DNA from: Elymus sibiricus
Taxonomy: Eukaryota > Streptophyta > Magnoliopsida > Poales > Poaceae
Direction: 5' to 3'
Length of the DNA: 64,000 nt
Assembly: GCA_039707655.1 (NCBI GenBank)
Contig: CM077666.1
Location: 306,182,166-306,246,165, forward strand
The notes below the pieces were generated by a model. The model was not told the DNA's origin. It saw only the letters and a list, made by a program, of their open reading frames with translations, and did no database searches. Both the position numbers and the translations under genes were made by a program. Every line of letters starts with the position of its first letter. Within the stretch, counting starts at the first letter, position 1. Of this stretch, positions 11,160 to 24,779 are shown one piece after another.

Positions 11160-11970
11160 CCATTTAGGTTATAAAGGCCGGACCGTTTGACTTGGTAAAA
11201 GTTAACGGGACGACCCATGGAAAGCCTGTTACCGGCCTGTTCGCATACAGCCCATTTACGACCCGGGTACTCACGGCCCGTTATGGCCTTTAAAAATTCA
11301 GCCCAGTAGCGTCATGTGGGCTGTCCCATATGATTCCAGCCCGTTGTCACTTTCGGCCCATCTATGGCCCGTGAAGTCTTTCGGCCCATATGAGGCCTTT
11401 TGCATCTCTGGGCCCATCGACGGCCCGAGGTGAATCAGGCCCGTCATGAACAGTAAACTGCTTTGAGCCCATTAACGGCCCATGATTCAGTTGGGCCGTT
11501 TCCAGCCCGTGTTTTCTTTCGGCCTTCTAAGGGCCCATATATTATTGGGCTCATTTCCGGCCCTCGATTACTTACGGTCCGTTACTGGCCTGTTATGCTA
11601 ATGGGCCAAATTCAGCCCGTGGTAACAATCGGTCCGTTTGTGGCCCGTTAACACGTTTGGCCGTTTTCATCCTGTCCTGTAATCCGGCCCATTAACGACC
11701 CGTCATGCCTGTTGATAGAATTAAGCCTGCGCTGCCTTCTAGCCTGTTAACGGCCCGTTATGGTCTGGGCCCACAAACGGACGGCTCCGATTTAGGCTCG
11801 TTTACGGTCCATATTGCGGTCCGGTTTTGGCCCACGAACAGTAAGCCCATGGATCCTACGGCGCGCACGAGGCCCATGGATCATACGGCCCGTAGGAGGC
11901 CCATGGATCCTACGGCCCGTAGGAAGGCCATCGTTACCACGGCCCATATGTGGCCCATGGTTATTGCGGC
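11160..11970. repeat. CACTA subterminal array of GGCCC motifs
   Basis: More than twenty copies of CGGCCCRT / TGGGCC-type words in both orientations are spaced about 20-40 bp apart. Dense short subterminal repeats are the usual transposase-binding region of CACTA elements. Confidence 0.7.
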
Positions 11971-12238
11971 CACTAGCAAACCGAGGAAAAAGAACTACAG
12001 TGACTACAAGGAAACAAATAAACAAGACTATATAGGTAAATAAATAAGCAAGCAACTAACGCTAGGCTATTACGGCGATTACAGACATTACATCCACTGG
12101 GCATCAAAGTTCGCCATCAGTGCAAATAAAGGGAACAACAAAGCAGCATATTACATACACTGGGCTTCTAAATTGGCCACCAGTGCAAATAAACGCGGCA
12201 GCAAAACTAGTCCAGAACTGAAACAACTTCAGAAGAGT

Positions 12239-14127
12239 TCAAGAAATGTTATCCTGGGTATCCACCATGCTGGCAATAAGCTTAGCAAGCTTATTAACTT
12301 TCTCTTGTCTGGCGCTAAAATCCTCCAACGCTTGCTGTTGCACCAGAAAGTATGCATCTGAATTCTCCAGGGACTTCCTCAGTCCTTTGGCTTCTTGTCG
12401 CAGCACAGCTGATCGATGTCTTTCAGCTTGTAGTTGAGACTCAAGAAACCGAACTGATTCAGACAGCGAGTTTGAAGAGCTTGTGCAAGCGGTAGTGGCC
12501 AGTAACTCGAACACTACATCAAGACAGGACTTTGGGGTTGTCTCACTGTCTTCAAGATAGTTTTCCTTATCTGTTTTATCAGCTTTGTTGGAGACCAACA
12601 AGGTTGTCTCACTATCTTCAACCTTATCTGCATTACTTCCTTTACCATTGCTTAATGTGGTACTCTTCTCCAATATTCTGTCAGCATTCTAAAAGAAGAA
12701 ACAAGCAGACACACAGCAGGTTTAGCATGTAGTATATGAAACTTATTTTGGTGAACCAGTTTAGTAGTAAGGTGGACAGGATTAAACTATCAAGTCTTCT
12801 ATTGCAAAGTAGTACATAATAAAAGCATCAAACAAACATATGTCTATGTGCTAGTGTCACTGCATTGTCTTGCCAAATCAAAATAGAGACACTGTTCAAA
12901 TCATATCAGTTCAAGACAAAATAGCATTGAAAGAATATATGTGTGGGAAACTACACGGCACCACAAGAAGCTCTGTTTTGATGCTGGTAATGTGCATGAT
13001 ATGAGAAGACAACTGTCTACACAATTGAAATTGAAATCAACATAGAGCAATTTAGAAGAGCAAACCAGTTAAAGAAACATGTTTAAACATACCTGTTGTG
13101 CCATTGGAGTTTCAATTGGATCCTTCTATTTAAAAATTAGTTGGTATGAGTACATACAGTGATACAAGAGCAAAGCAGTATGCACCATAGCTATGGAATC
13201 TTACCTGAGAACAGTTGTTCTTCAGGTTTAAGCACTTGTTCTACAAGAAGAGAGTACAGTAAGACGCAGCCATATAGTACTTCAAAATGAAATATGATCT
13301 CATAGACCCTACCAGATTCATGGGTCTAGACCAATACAGAACAAGGCGTTCCCAGTCATCATCCCGTAAATGTGTCTCCGGAGAAAGTAAGGGAATTTGA
13401 TGAGTTTCCTTGCCAGTGAAATACATTTTCTTCAGGTAACTCCGATACTGCCGCAAAGCATTCTTGAAGATAGTAGAGGTATTAGCACATGTTACCTCAT
13501 CCCGAGTTTCCAAATCGGTCATTCTCTACACAGAAAAATGGGAACATTTGCTGTGTTATAACCAGTAGGGAGGTAGAAAGTATGGGACAAAGCAAAGTAA
13601 TTGCCATGAATACTTACACATAACTCCTGGAGGAACACCTGCAACTGGCTTTTTCCTTCATCTTCAGTATAATATTTCCATGATGGGAAGATACGCACAT
13701 AGGATTTAACAACATCAAATGCGATAGACGCTAAACTACGGATGACTGGTTCTGCTTCGTTCACAGGAATAGGTGTACTAACTGGTAGAGTTGGGGTTCG
13801 CCGTGGTAGTCCTGGCCCTTTAGGCACTGGAGCTGCCTTACTAACTGCTCTTGTTTGGGAGCTCTGTGGTGGAGATGGTGCCGTGTCAACTGGAACTGGG
13901 TTACTATCTGCTAGGGTTGGGGTTAGATTGGGTGAAGCTGGTTCTCTGTCCATCGGAGTAGGGGTACAATCTGTGATAGTCTGGGTTATGTGTGGTAGGG
14001 CTATTTCTTGTGCAAGTACAACCGGGGTGCTATCTCCATCGACAGGTAGCACTGTTTTATTTGAAGACCGTGTTTTTACTCCGCTAGATACTGCCATCAC
14101 CCCCTCCAATTCAAATGGCTGATAAAC
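12239..14127 (-). CDS. CACTA gene: Transposase_24-like domain and C-terminal coiled coil
   Basis: Exons visible on the minus strand: 14127-13618, 13525-13313, a short exon near 13252-13208, a microexon 13124-13093 (KDPIETPMAQQ) and the last exon 12688-12239. The first has a Ser/Thr/Pro-rich linker followed by FDVVKSYVRIFPSW. The second reads NALRQYRSYLKKMYF..LRDDDWERLVLYWSRPMNL, which matches the plant Spm-type Transposase_24 region. The last exon (after NADRILEKS) is a Leu/Glu/Gln-rich heptad-like segment (SVRFLESQLQAERHRSAVLR), likely a coiled coil for multimerisation. Such proteins bind CACTA subtermini. Exons further upstream are duplicated, so the full start is unclear, but no internal stop was seen in the exons listed. 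Confidence 0.65.
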
Positions 14128-14514
14128 AAGAAAAGTAGTTGAATGTACATACCTTGTATGAGACAGATGCAGTAGATAGTGAGGAAAAAAGAGGGCATAA
14201 AATAGTTCACATATATGTTTTTTAACTAAACAGGATAGCATGACATAATTTCACATATACGATGTCTATCTAAACAGTATAGCATGATATAATTCAAAGA
14301 TATGATGACTAACTAAAAAGGATGACATGAGATAATTATATGATGTCTTTAGTAAACCGGTTCGCATGATATAATTCACATACATGTTATCTAAGTAAAT
14401 AGGATGGCATGATATAATTCACATATGTTATTTATATACTAAGCAGATGGCATTCACATATATGATGTCTAAACTAAGCAGATGGTGTTGAATATTGTGT
14501 ATATGATGTCTAAA

Positions 14515-15251
14515 CTATGCAATGCAAGACACCATATGCATGATACTAGCAGTATAACCGTGCAGCATACACCTCGAGGGGGGGGGGGAGTTGGACTGGT
14601 CATCTGTCTTTGAATCCTCCTCTGAGGAGCTATCTGGACCCAGCAAGAGATCTGCTTCGACAGGTAGCACTGTCTGCTCTGAAGAACTTGTTTTCACTCC
14701 AGATTTTTTCATCACCCACCCAAATGGCTGATTCACAGGAAGAGTGGTTGAATGTACAAACATTGTCGACAAATGGAAATGTAATGAAAAAAAGGGATGG
14801 CAAGATATAATTCAAATATATGATGCCTGGCTAAACAGGATGGCATTGCATCTTTCACATGTACTATGGCTGGCTAAAAAACATGGCATTGCATAATTCA
14901 CATATATGATATAGAAACTAAACATGTGGCATTACAAAACATGTCTAAACTAAGCAGATGACATATATGATGTCGAAAGTAAGCAAAGCAAGGCACCATA
15001 TGCATGATATGACCAACATCATCATGCCAAGTTAGAGGAAACACCTCGGGGGGTAAATAGGAGTGGTCAGCTCCCTCTGGCTCCACCTCTAAACATCTAT
15101 CTTCCTCTGGATTACAATCTGGAGGAGGGAGGGGGGGTGGGGTTGCCATTGCACCCACCATGGAGCAATGTCTGCATGACATTGTATTGCTGCGCATGAC
15201 TCTTCTCTTTTTCTCTACATGTTCAGCATGACTGTGTACAATAAGTGACAT
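14515..15251 (-). repeat. Duplicated upstream exons of the CACTA gene
   Basis: The block near 14770-14640 repeats the exon start at about 14150-14030: VHSTT, QPF, SGVKT, SS, TVLPV are shared. A further block at 15200-14950 shares the IMHMV-C-A ending and the proline-rich PPP segment. These are tandem exon copies inside one gene. Confidence 0.55.
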
Positions 15252-15589
15252 GCATACGAAAAAAATATAGTGAGATTAAGTAAGGAGAGCATGCAAAAAT
15301 CTAGAGTGATGGTAACAACCAGTGGATAGATCCAAAAATAATGATAGCAGGCAAATGATAGTTGAATTTAATAAAAAGACAGATGATGGCTGCTTTACTA
15401 TTTGTTTCCCACCCAAGATGAACGACATAGTAGATACCCTAGATAAAACAGATAGTAGATCGATATACTATTCATTGCTACCTCGATATGTGCCCCACAA
15501 GCATTTTAAAACTCAAGTTTGAACATTAATTTGGACCTGACTTGGAGTCTAAGAGATGAACAGGATGATAAACTAGCAGGTAATATTAA

Positions 15590-18500
15590 GCAATGCATAA
15601 ATTAAGCAGAAACAAAAGAGTGCAACCTCTCTTGCGGACCCGTGTACTCCTCAGGTTCGTCTGCTGAGTTGATGATGGTGATGCAGTTGCGGTGGCTGCC
15701 GGTGGCGGCGAAGGAGATCTGAGGCGGCAAAAGACGGTAAGGAATCGTGATGTCTGGTATGGTGGACGCTTCTGTCGATGGAGCAGCTCAGGTGAGGTGG
15801 ACGCCGGCCCGGCAGGAGCAGGACAAACCACACAAAGTTTTCTTCGAGACCTGTCTGTAAATGAAGTAATTCTGTAAGGGATCCTTTGGCTTGCTGGAAG
15901 AGCACATGAATGCAAAGAAACATGGCCAAATTAAAGTCAAACCACCTGCAAATGTGTACAGTTAGAATGTTATTATGCCACTAATGCACTTAGTCTTCTT
16001 TTCATGCATAGGATTTTGATAAGTAGGTCCAGGTGGATGTTAAAATTTCTGTGTTTTTCCTTTGAAACAGACACGAAAGGAAAAATCCTTCAGTTTTGTT
16101 TTGCTCCATTCCTATCAACCAAATGCAGGAATAATTGAATAGTAGAGTACTGATACGTCTCCAACGTATCTATAATTTTTGATTGTTCCATGCTATTATA
16201 GTATCAATCTTGGATGTTTTATATACACTTACAAGCAATTATATATCATTTTTTGGGACTAACCTATTAACTTAGTGCCCAGTGCCAGTTGCTGTTTTTT
16301 GCCTGTTTTTGGTTTTTCAGAATATCAATACCAAACGAAGTCCAAATGCCACGAAACTTTTTGAAGATTTTTTTCTGGACATAAGAGACACTAGAAGCTT
16401 CGGGAGAGGGCCAGAAGACAGAGGAAGTGGCCACGAGCCACCAGGGCGCGCCTCGGGGGGGGGGGGGGGGGGTGGCGCGCCCTGGTGCCTCGTGGGCCCA
16501 CCTCTACTCCGTTTGACCTAATTCCACCTCTATAAATACTCTAAAATCGGGAAACCAATAGAGGAGTCCACGAAATACTTTTTCCCCCGCCGCAAGTTCC
16601 TGTTCTCGAGAGATCCCATCTGGAGGCCTTTTCCGGCACTCTGCCGGAGGGAGATTCGATCACGGAGGGGCTCGACATCAACCTTGCTGCCCTTCCGATG
16701 ATGCGTGAGTAGTTTACCACAAACCTTCGGGTCTAGTTAGTAGCTAGATGACTTCTTCTCTCTTTTTGATCTTTAATACAATGTTCTCCTCGATGTTCTT
16801 GGAGTTCTATCCGATGTAATCACTTTTTGTGGTGTGTTTGTTGGGATCCGATGAATTGTGAGTTTATGATCAGATTATCCATGAATATTATTTGAGTTTT
16901 CTCTAAACTCTTTTATGCATGATTGTTATAGCTTCATATTTCTCTCCGATCTATTGATTTGGTTTGGCCAACTAGATTGATTTATCTTGCAATGGGAGAG
17001 GTGCTTTGTAATGGGTTCGATCTTGCGGTGCTCAATCCCAGTGACAGAAGGGGACATGACACGTATTGTATCGTTGCTATTAAGGATAAAAAGATGGGGT
17101 TTATTCATGCATGAGTTTACTTTGTCTACATCATGTCATCTTGCTTAAGGCGTTACTCCATTCTTTATGAACTTAATACTCTAGATGCATGCTGGATAGC
17201 GGTCGATGTGTCGAGTAATAGTAGTAGATGCAGGCAGGAGTCGGTCTACTTGTCTCGGACGTGATGCCTATATACATGATCATTGCCTTGGATATCGTCA
17301 TGATTATTTGCTTTTCTATCAATTGCCCAACAGTAATTTGTTTACCCACCGTATGCTATTTTCAAGAGAGAAGCCTCTTGTGAAACCTATGCCCCCCCGG
17401 GTCTACCTTTATCATATATTAAAAATCCCAAAAATACCTTGCTGCAATTTTACTTTATTTATTTTATTTTGTATTTTTGTTCGATCTATCTATCTATCAC
17501 CATAGAATTTAATCTTGCAATTAACCGCCAAGGGGTTGAAAACCCCTTGTTCGCGTTGGGTGCAAGGATTTGTTATTTTGTGTGCAGGTGCTGCTAACGA
17601 GTTGTTGCGTGATTCTCCTACTGGATTGATAACCTTGGTTTCATAACTGAGGGAAATACTTATCTCTACTATACTGCATCATCCCCTCCTCTTCGAGGAA
17701 ATCCCAACGCAGCTCACAAGTAGCAAGTACCATAGGAAAATTTCCTATTGCTATGTTTTTCCTTCACTTTTTCCTTTGAACCAAAATAGCCCTAAGGGAT
17801 CGACATGAATGTATAGTAAAAAGTGATGCGACAAATGTACAACCTCTTTGGCGTAGCCGTGTCGACCTCAGAATCATTGGGTTGGTCGCTGAAGATGTTG
17901 CGGCGGAGGTGGCTGTCGGAGCTGGGGAAGAAGATCTGAGGCGCCTGTAGACGGCGTTGAGGGTACTGCTCTGTTGTGATGGATGGTTACGGCGTTGGAG
18001 CAGCTCCGGTGAGTTGTACGACGTCGAGGCTGAAGTAGTACCAGATGGGCATCGTTAATATGAAGTGGGATTCTAAAGACAACCAACTCCGATAGATGAT
18101 GTAAAATACATCACCAAAAAGTGATAGCTGTAGAATTTATATCACCAAAAGACAACCAACTCCAACAGATGATGTAAAAACTGTTGACTCTGAATTTTAC
18201 TGTCAAAACTGAATTTTACTGTCGAAACTGAACGCACTAGTAGCAGACAGGCACTTCATTGGTAGTTTAGGCTGCTCGAGCACTGGTAGCAGAGAAGCAG
18301 TGATCTAAATCAGCAGCCGCTCAACAGCGAACGCACTAGCAGATAGCAGCAGGAGCAGCAGCGCGAACGAGAGCCAGAGCAGCAACTCGTGTAGCTGCAG
18401 CAGCCCATGTACCAGCATCAGCAGCGCGAGCGAGAGCAAGAGCAGAGCAGCATCACGAGCGAGAGCAAGAGCAGAGCAGCAGCGCGAGCGAGAGCCGGAG

Positions 18501-18890
18501 CAGCAGCTCCGGCTGGTGTGGACGCCGCCGGCGAGGGAGCCTTGCAATGGGGGAGATCCTCCGTGGAGGATGTCGCTGGCAGAGCCGGTGTCGAGGGAGC
18601 CGCGCCATGGCGGAACGGGATCGAGCACCGGCGGCGCCGTGAGGTCGAGTGAAGGAGAAGATGCGATGAGTGTACAACCTCTTTGGTGGCGCCGAGTAGG
18701 CACCGGCTTCATCCGAGGAGTCGGTGAGGATGCTGCGGTTCTGGTGGGGCAGGTTAAGGCGGCGCTGTGGGGATGGAGCAGCCGCGATAGACGAGGCGAT
18801 CGTCGGAGCAGCTCCTTGAAGGTGGAGGATGGGGCGGCTGAACCGGCGGGACGACGAGATCTTGGACGGATCCTCATCCGGTGCGGTGGA
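15590..18890 (-). repeat. Three diverged copies of the CACTA gene's first coding block
   Basis: Blocks near 15625-15800, 17835-18000 and 18665-18800 each begin, on the plus strand, with a CAACCTCT motif followed by a CT/GTAG-rich stretch, a GATG[T/C]TGCGG-type core and a GC-rich run ending near a (G)AGCAGC[T/C] motif. They read as repeated minus-strand N-terminal exons. The first two are now separated by a solo LTR. Confidence 0.5.
16149..17725 (+). mobile_element. Solo LTR, TGATACGTCTCC type (TSD AGTAC)
   Basis: It begins TGATACGTCTCCAACG and ends CACAAGTAGCA, flanked by AGTAC at 16144-16148 and 17726-17730. It contains a G18 run near 16458 and a TATA-like CTATAAATA near 16530. The LTR type is common in Triticeae gypsy elements; I do not assign a family name. 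No internal region is present. Confidence 0.88.
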
Positions 18891-19079
18891 TGAGGGACGT
18901 TGAGCTGTTGCGGTGGACGACGTTGTCGGGGCAGAGGCTCCGGCTGGGCGGCGGTGGGGGGCGGATGGAGGAGGGTGGGGTTTCGCGGCTGGTGGAGAGA
19001 GGTTTTGGCGGCCTCGGTTTTCGAATGAGGAAAAGATGGGGATGGGAGGGGGGAACCATGACTTAGGGACGCGCTTGTC

Positions 19080-19920
19080 CGAAATGTAGGGTAAGTTACA
19101 AAAGTACCCCCATCAATTTGAACTAGCGGCTCTTTCCGCCGAGGGGTAGAACGGGGATTTCGCGTGTCGGGATTTCGCAGAAGGAGGGAGTTTCCGCACG
19201 CGTTGTAATTTCGGGATAGCAAGGCACGGGTTGCGAAGGAGGGAGTTTTCGGAGCACAAACAGACAGAGAGATATCTTGAAATTTCGGCATAAGAAGGCG
19301 CGGGTTGAAATTACGGGACACGGCTAACGTGTACGGTACCATATCAATTCGCACTTCCCTCAACTAAAAAAACAAACAAAAAAATCGCACCACACAAGAG
19401 AGGGTCTTGTCCCGTTTTACTGTATGAATTACTACAAATTTCATTCAAAACTTTGAATCCATGTTATGTTCAATTAAAATATTTTGCTAGGTGCATAATG
19501 CATCTAACCTACTCAAATGAACATTTTAGTGCATTCCAAATGTATATACTGCCGCTGCAATACGAACTAAATTGGAATTCGTTTCACTATTTGAATAATA
19601 ATCTACAATCATGATTGTTGTCAAGTTAAACCATCATCTGTATATTATCTTCACAACACACCACATGATTACTCCCAAGTTAGATATGAACTATGTGTTC
19701 TATATGAACTCGAATTCAAAATTTTGAATCCACTTTATACTGATTTCAAATAATAGTACATTTCAAGCTCTAGCTAGATCTTCATAATCTAAATCGTGTT
19801 TCATATGTATAATGTGTTTATCACACAATGTATAGTGCCCCGCCCCCTACGCCTACATATACTTAGCTGTGAGCTGCAAAAGCCACACATTATCACAAAT
19901 TCAAATAAATGTGAGATTGT

Positions 19921-19924
<4 letters not shown>
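19080..19924. other. No gene recognised; AT-rich spacer
   Basis: There is no family motif or long open frame. The left side may still belong to the CACTA 5' region. Confidence 0.5.

Positions 19925-19978
<54 letters not shown>
19925..19978. repeat. (TA)n microsatellite, about 27 units
   Basis: An uninterrupted TA run of about 54 bp sits at the boundary of the modular repeat region that follows. Confidence 0.97.
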
Positions 19979-19981
<3 letters not shown>

Positions 19982-20040
19982 ACTATTTTGATCACGGGAT
20001 GAGAATAATATTTTGATAACTAGTCGACCCGTCGCGGCAG

Positions 20041-22170
20041 TAGTAGTTGAACTTCACCCAAGGAGAGGTTGAACTTCCGCGAACATTGTCCAATTCGGTC
20101 TTGCGATATACCGTTGGAAAGCTATCGACACATGGATCACAACCTAAGTTAAATTTTTGTCAAAATCTACACGGATTAAGAGCAGTTTTACAAACCGTTT
20201 TTCTTCATACAAAAAAACGTGAATCGTATTTTCGATCTCATTTCTAAACTGTTTATCAGAATGAGGCAAATAATATGGCGTTGGAAAGCTACTGCAAATC
20301 CGCTCATTCCACATATATAAAGTTTTCCCAAATTCCCTACAGTTAAAGAGCAATTTGAAAAATGGCGGAATTTCTCAAACCGAACAGCCGAGCTCGTTTT
20401 TTTGGCGTAATTTGAAAACGGTAAGTCGGATTGATGCAAATGATATGGCGTTGGAAAGCTTATGAAAATGCGCTTCTTTTTCATATAGAAAGTTTTTTCT
20501 AATTTTGAATGGTTTAAAAGTAATATAGAAAACGGTCGAAGTTCCTCCGAGTTCATATTTTCGGGTTTTTTTCTAAATGGTTTCTTGGAATGCTGCAAAT
20601 GATATGGCGTTGGAAAGCCTGAAGAAATGCGAAACTTTTTTGTATATAATGTTTCTCCCAATTCATTACGATTTTAAGTCAATTTTGAAAATGGCTAAAA
20701 ACGTTTTTTGGCCGTAATTTTCGCAAACTTTGTCGGAATGGGGCAAATAATATACCCCTGGATAGCTATGAAAAATGCAAAAAAAAAAAATCATATAGAA
20801 AGTTTTCTCTGATTCCTAGCCGTTTTTAAGTAATTTTGAAAACGGCGAGATCATGTGTTCTGCCTTCATCGCGAAAACAGAGTCTCCGAAAATGCACTGC
20901 GTGAAGAGGTTGAACTTCTGGGGCAGTTCTATTGAACTTCACTATGTTTTTCATGTGCTGTTTTTTGCCCGTAACTCCCCAACCACTTACCGGAATTGAG
21001 AAAATGATATACCGATGGAAAGCTGTTGAAAACACGTAACTTTCCCGTGTTGATCATTTTTTCATAATCACGACGGTTCAAGAGATTTTTTTGAATATGT
21101 AAAAAAGTGTTTTTAACGGTATACATGAAACTTTTAAACCGTTCATCGGAATGTAGCATATAATATACCGTTGGAAAGCTTATGAATAGGAGCAACTTTT
21201 TCATGTAGACAGTTGTTACAAATTCATTGTCGTTTGAGAGTAGTTTTAAAAATGGCAAAAACAATGTCGTTTTTTGCCTTTGTTTTTAACATGTATGTGA
21301 AGGACGGATGCCTTGCACTAGAACTTTTGTACTGTGTCGGGAGGAGCACGTGAACTTCTTGCAACAAACCTTTTAGGCTTTTAGTTTTGTATTCTTTTAT
21401 TCTCATCTGAAACGCATTCCGTGTAGTAGTTGAACTGCTCGCTGTTTTTACTTTGAACTTCTATCATGTATTTTTGTTCGTAATTCCTCACCCGTTCATC
21501 GGAGTTGCATAAATGATATACCTTTAGAAACTTGTTGAAAATGCGCAACTTTTTCTAACACGTATAAGTTTTTGTTTCGAACAACATACACCAATTTTTC
21601 ATGTAGAGCATTTTGTTTCAAGTTTGTAATGGATTTGAGGGAATTATTTTAAGACACCAAAAACAACATTTTGTGTGTGTTTTTGAACATGTAAAGACAC
21701 AGTGAGCCTCTCTCACAAGAAGTTTTGAACTTTCCCGTGCCGAGCACCTGAACTTCTAGCAATAAACTTTTTATAGTTTGCCTTTTTATTCTTTTTTCTC
21801 ATATGAAAACACATACATTGTAGTACGTGAACTTCTGGCTGTTTTCACTTTGAACTGATCTCTATTTTTTTGCCCCTAAACTCCTAAAGAACTCATCGAA
21901 TTTGAGCAAATGATACCATTAGAAAGCTATTGGAAAGCATTTTTTTTTACAAAATCATGACAGTTTAAGAGCATCTTTTGAACACGCTAAAACTTGTATT
22001 GAACCATATACACAAAACATACAAATTATATTATGGGAATAACGCGTATGATATACCGTCGGAAATGTTATGTTTTAAAAGCAATTTTCTCATGTAGACA
22101 ATTTTTTCAAATTCGTTGCCATTTTATGAGTAGTTTTTAAAATGCCAAAAATGGCATCGATTTTTTAACT
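20041..22170. repeat. Degenerate modular array A (about 160-bp units)
   Basis: A core TTGGAAAGCT (or one-base variants) recurs near 20113, 20280, 20450, 20610, 20759, 21015, 21170, 21920 and 22058. Most are spaced 150-170 bp or multiples of that, each followed by an AT-rich CATATAGAAAGTTTT-like stretch and GAAAACGGC-like words. The phrase GTTGAACTTC is interspersed. There is no coding potential. The opposite strand matches the array at 28.5-29.3 kb. Confidence 0.7.
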
Positions 22171-22179
22171 TGTAAATTC

Positions 22180-24345
22180 TACGTTTTTTATAAACTTTGA
22201 ACTTCTCTGTTATTTTAATTTGAACTTCTTAGTTTTAATTTTAGAAAAGAAAAAAATAAATTTTTAAGTAAACATCGAACAACTTTTTTAGTTTGAAAAG
22301 TTAAAAAACGAAGAAGTTTAATAAACATCGAACCACTTCGTTATTTTAGTTTGAACTTTTAGTTTCTTAAAAAAGGGGGGAAATCTATTTAAATTTTTTT
22401 AGTAGTTCCCTTATTTTAATTTAAACTTCTTTGTTTTATTCTTTAGTATCGAGAAAAAAATTTGAGCTTTTTATAAACTTCGAACTTCTCTGCATTTTAA
22501 TTTTGAACTTCTTAGTTTTATTCTTAGAAAAAAAATATGGTTTTTAAGTAAGCACAAACTATTTTTTTTTAAATTGAACTTCATACTTTTACTTTTCCTA
22601 GAAACGGGAAGAATTTGAGTTTTTTGTATACAACGAACTACTTTGTTATTTTAATTTGAACTTCAAGTTTTTATTCTTTGGTAACGAGAAAAATACGAGT
22701 TTTTATAAACACCGAACTGCTTCATTTTTTTAATTTGGACTTCTTGTTTTTATTTCTTTTAGTAATTTAGTAATGGGCAAATCCTAGTTTTTTTATATAC
22801 ATCGAACCTCTCCGTTATTTCAATTTGAACTTTTAGGTATAAAAAAAGGAGAAAATCCGTTCAAAAGCTCTGTTATTTTAATTTGACCTTCTTTGATTTC
22901 TTAGAAATGTGAAAATCCATGGGAATGTTTTTTACAAATATATGTGTGTCTCATTTTTGTTTTCTCGTTTTCTTTGAACTCTCCAATTTGTTAAATTTGA
23001 ACTTCCAGAGTTTACATTTTTCTGGTAAGGTGTGCTAAATATAAACATCGGACTCCCTCGTTATTTAAATTTGAACTTCTTGGTCATTAGTTTTATAAAC
23101 AGTGAAATTCCAAAAAAAATATAAACATCCTAGTTTATAATAAGCATTGAACCGCTCTGTTATTAAATTTGAACTTCTAGGATTTATTTCTTTTAGGAAC
23201 GGAAAAAAAAATCCAAGTTTGTAATAATCATTGAATCGCTCCGTCATTTAAATTTGAACTTATGATGTATACACAAAAGTAAAGGAAGAACACACCCATC
23301 GCATGAGCACACACAGAACGCACGCACAAACTAGTTACATTTTTGAAACACTTTCTATCTAAAAAACATCCAACTGCTCGGTTATTTTTAATTTAAACTT
23401 CTTGGTTTTATTCATTAGAACAAGCGAAAACCTTGTTTTGTAAATAAACATCGAATAGCTCCGGTATTTAAATTTGAACTTCTAGATTTTTCGTAGAAAC
23501 ATAGACAATCTTTTTTTATATACTTTTTTAATGTGCTTTGTTATTTTAATTTGGCCTTCTTGTGTTTTTTTTTAAATGTGAAAATATGTTTTTTGGTACA
23601 AATACTAAACTAGTCCGTTATTTTAAATTTAAACTTTTTGGTTATCTTTTTCAATAACGAGAAAAATCCATGAAATATTTTTTTACAACCATAACATTTT
23701 CTTCGAACTCTCCAATTTATTAAATTTGAACTTCCAGAGTTAACATTATCTAGGTGACGCTTCTTTTCTTCTTGGTATATAAATTTTGAACTACTCTGTT
23801 ATTTTAAATTGAACTTATTGGTTTATTCTTTTGTAACCGGAGAAATCCGAGTTTTGTAATAAACATCAAACCACTCTACTATTATAGATTGAACTTCTTG
23901 CTTTTATTCTTTAGTAATGAGGAAAATCTAAATTTTTTATATACATTGAACTACTCCGTTATTTTAGTTTGGACTTCTTGGTTTTATTCTTTTAATAACC
24001 AGAAAAATATGATTTTTTTTGTATAAATCGATCTGATCTATTTTTTAAATTTGGACTTCATGGTTTTATTTGTTTTAGTAATGAAAAAATCCCTAGTTTT
24101 GTCATAAACATCGAACTGCTCTATTTTTTTAGTTTGGACTTCTTGGTTTTATTTCTTTTAGTAATGGAAAACTCCTAGTTTTGTAACATCAAATCACTCC
24201 ATAATTTAAATTTGAACTTCTATTTTTTTAAACGGCGAAAATTCATTTTTTTATTAACTTCTTAGAAACAGAAAAATCCATGTTTTCTATAAACATTGAA
24301 CTACTCTGTTATTTTAATTTTAACTTCTTGATTTTTTTTAATTTT
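22180..24345. repeat. Degenerate tandem array B (about 75-150 bp units, TTTGAACTTCT core)
   Basis: Dozens of copies of TTTGAACTTC alternate with CATCGAACTRCTC, GTTATTTTAA and GGTTTTATTCTTTAGTAA words. It merges leftward into array A and looks like the heavily diverged end region of a large transposon. No gene is present. Confidence 0.65.
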
Positions 24346-24779
24346 TTTCATTTTGTCTGAACTTCCATGTACTTCATTGGTGGAAATTTGTGCAAAAAAA
24401 AAGTCATCCTCCAAACTTCTTAATTTATGTCCCTTTTTTGTTAAAGTTTTACCACAATATTCTACGGTTATGTTCTCTGTACTTTTATTTCTTTTTCAAA
24501 TAAAAAAACTGTCAAAAATTTGGTTATCATGACCCTCCTCGGTTTAATGGTGGAAGCCCCTAAAAATGTGGCACGCTCGCAGCCAACTACGGAACCCTTT
24601 AACGTTCAAAAAAAAACTATGGAACCCTTTCTGTGATAGTTGTGGATGGTGGCATATTTTATGCCACGGACAGAGTTCACTAAGTGACAAACGAAAAAGA
24701 GTAGATGTTGAATCGTATAGAACTTGGAAAATAGCCATACTAGTACTTCACGGCGCCCGGCGTATGGCGGTAGTAGAAC

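Larger units (their letters stand above)
10716..19060 (-). mobile_element. CACTA (En/Spm) transposon, right end not located
   Basis: The left end is CACTACAAAAAAAAAACAC at 10716, preceded by TCT as the likely 3-bp target site. It is followed by subterminal repeats and a minus-strand gene with a Transposase_24-like domain. The gene orientation means 10716 is the 3' end of the element. No matching ..GTAGTG terminus was found further right, so the boundary given is the last recognisable gene copy, and the real end may be truncated or further on. A solo LTR is nested inside. Confidence 0.75.

Noticed and set aside
18300..19360. Long minus-strand frame of about 350 codons rich in Arg/Pro/Ser/Leu
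   Set aside because: Low-complexity composition over GC-rich exon copies of the CACTA gene; no motif, and it runs through repeated blocks.
10716..20041. Complete CACTA element with both ends
   Set aside because: No matching GTAGTG terminus or second TCT target copy could be found to the right, so completeness is not claimed.
22180..24345. CRISPR-like or satellite array
   Set aside because: Units are too degenerate in length and sequence, spacers are not unique, and the context is plant transposon DNA.
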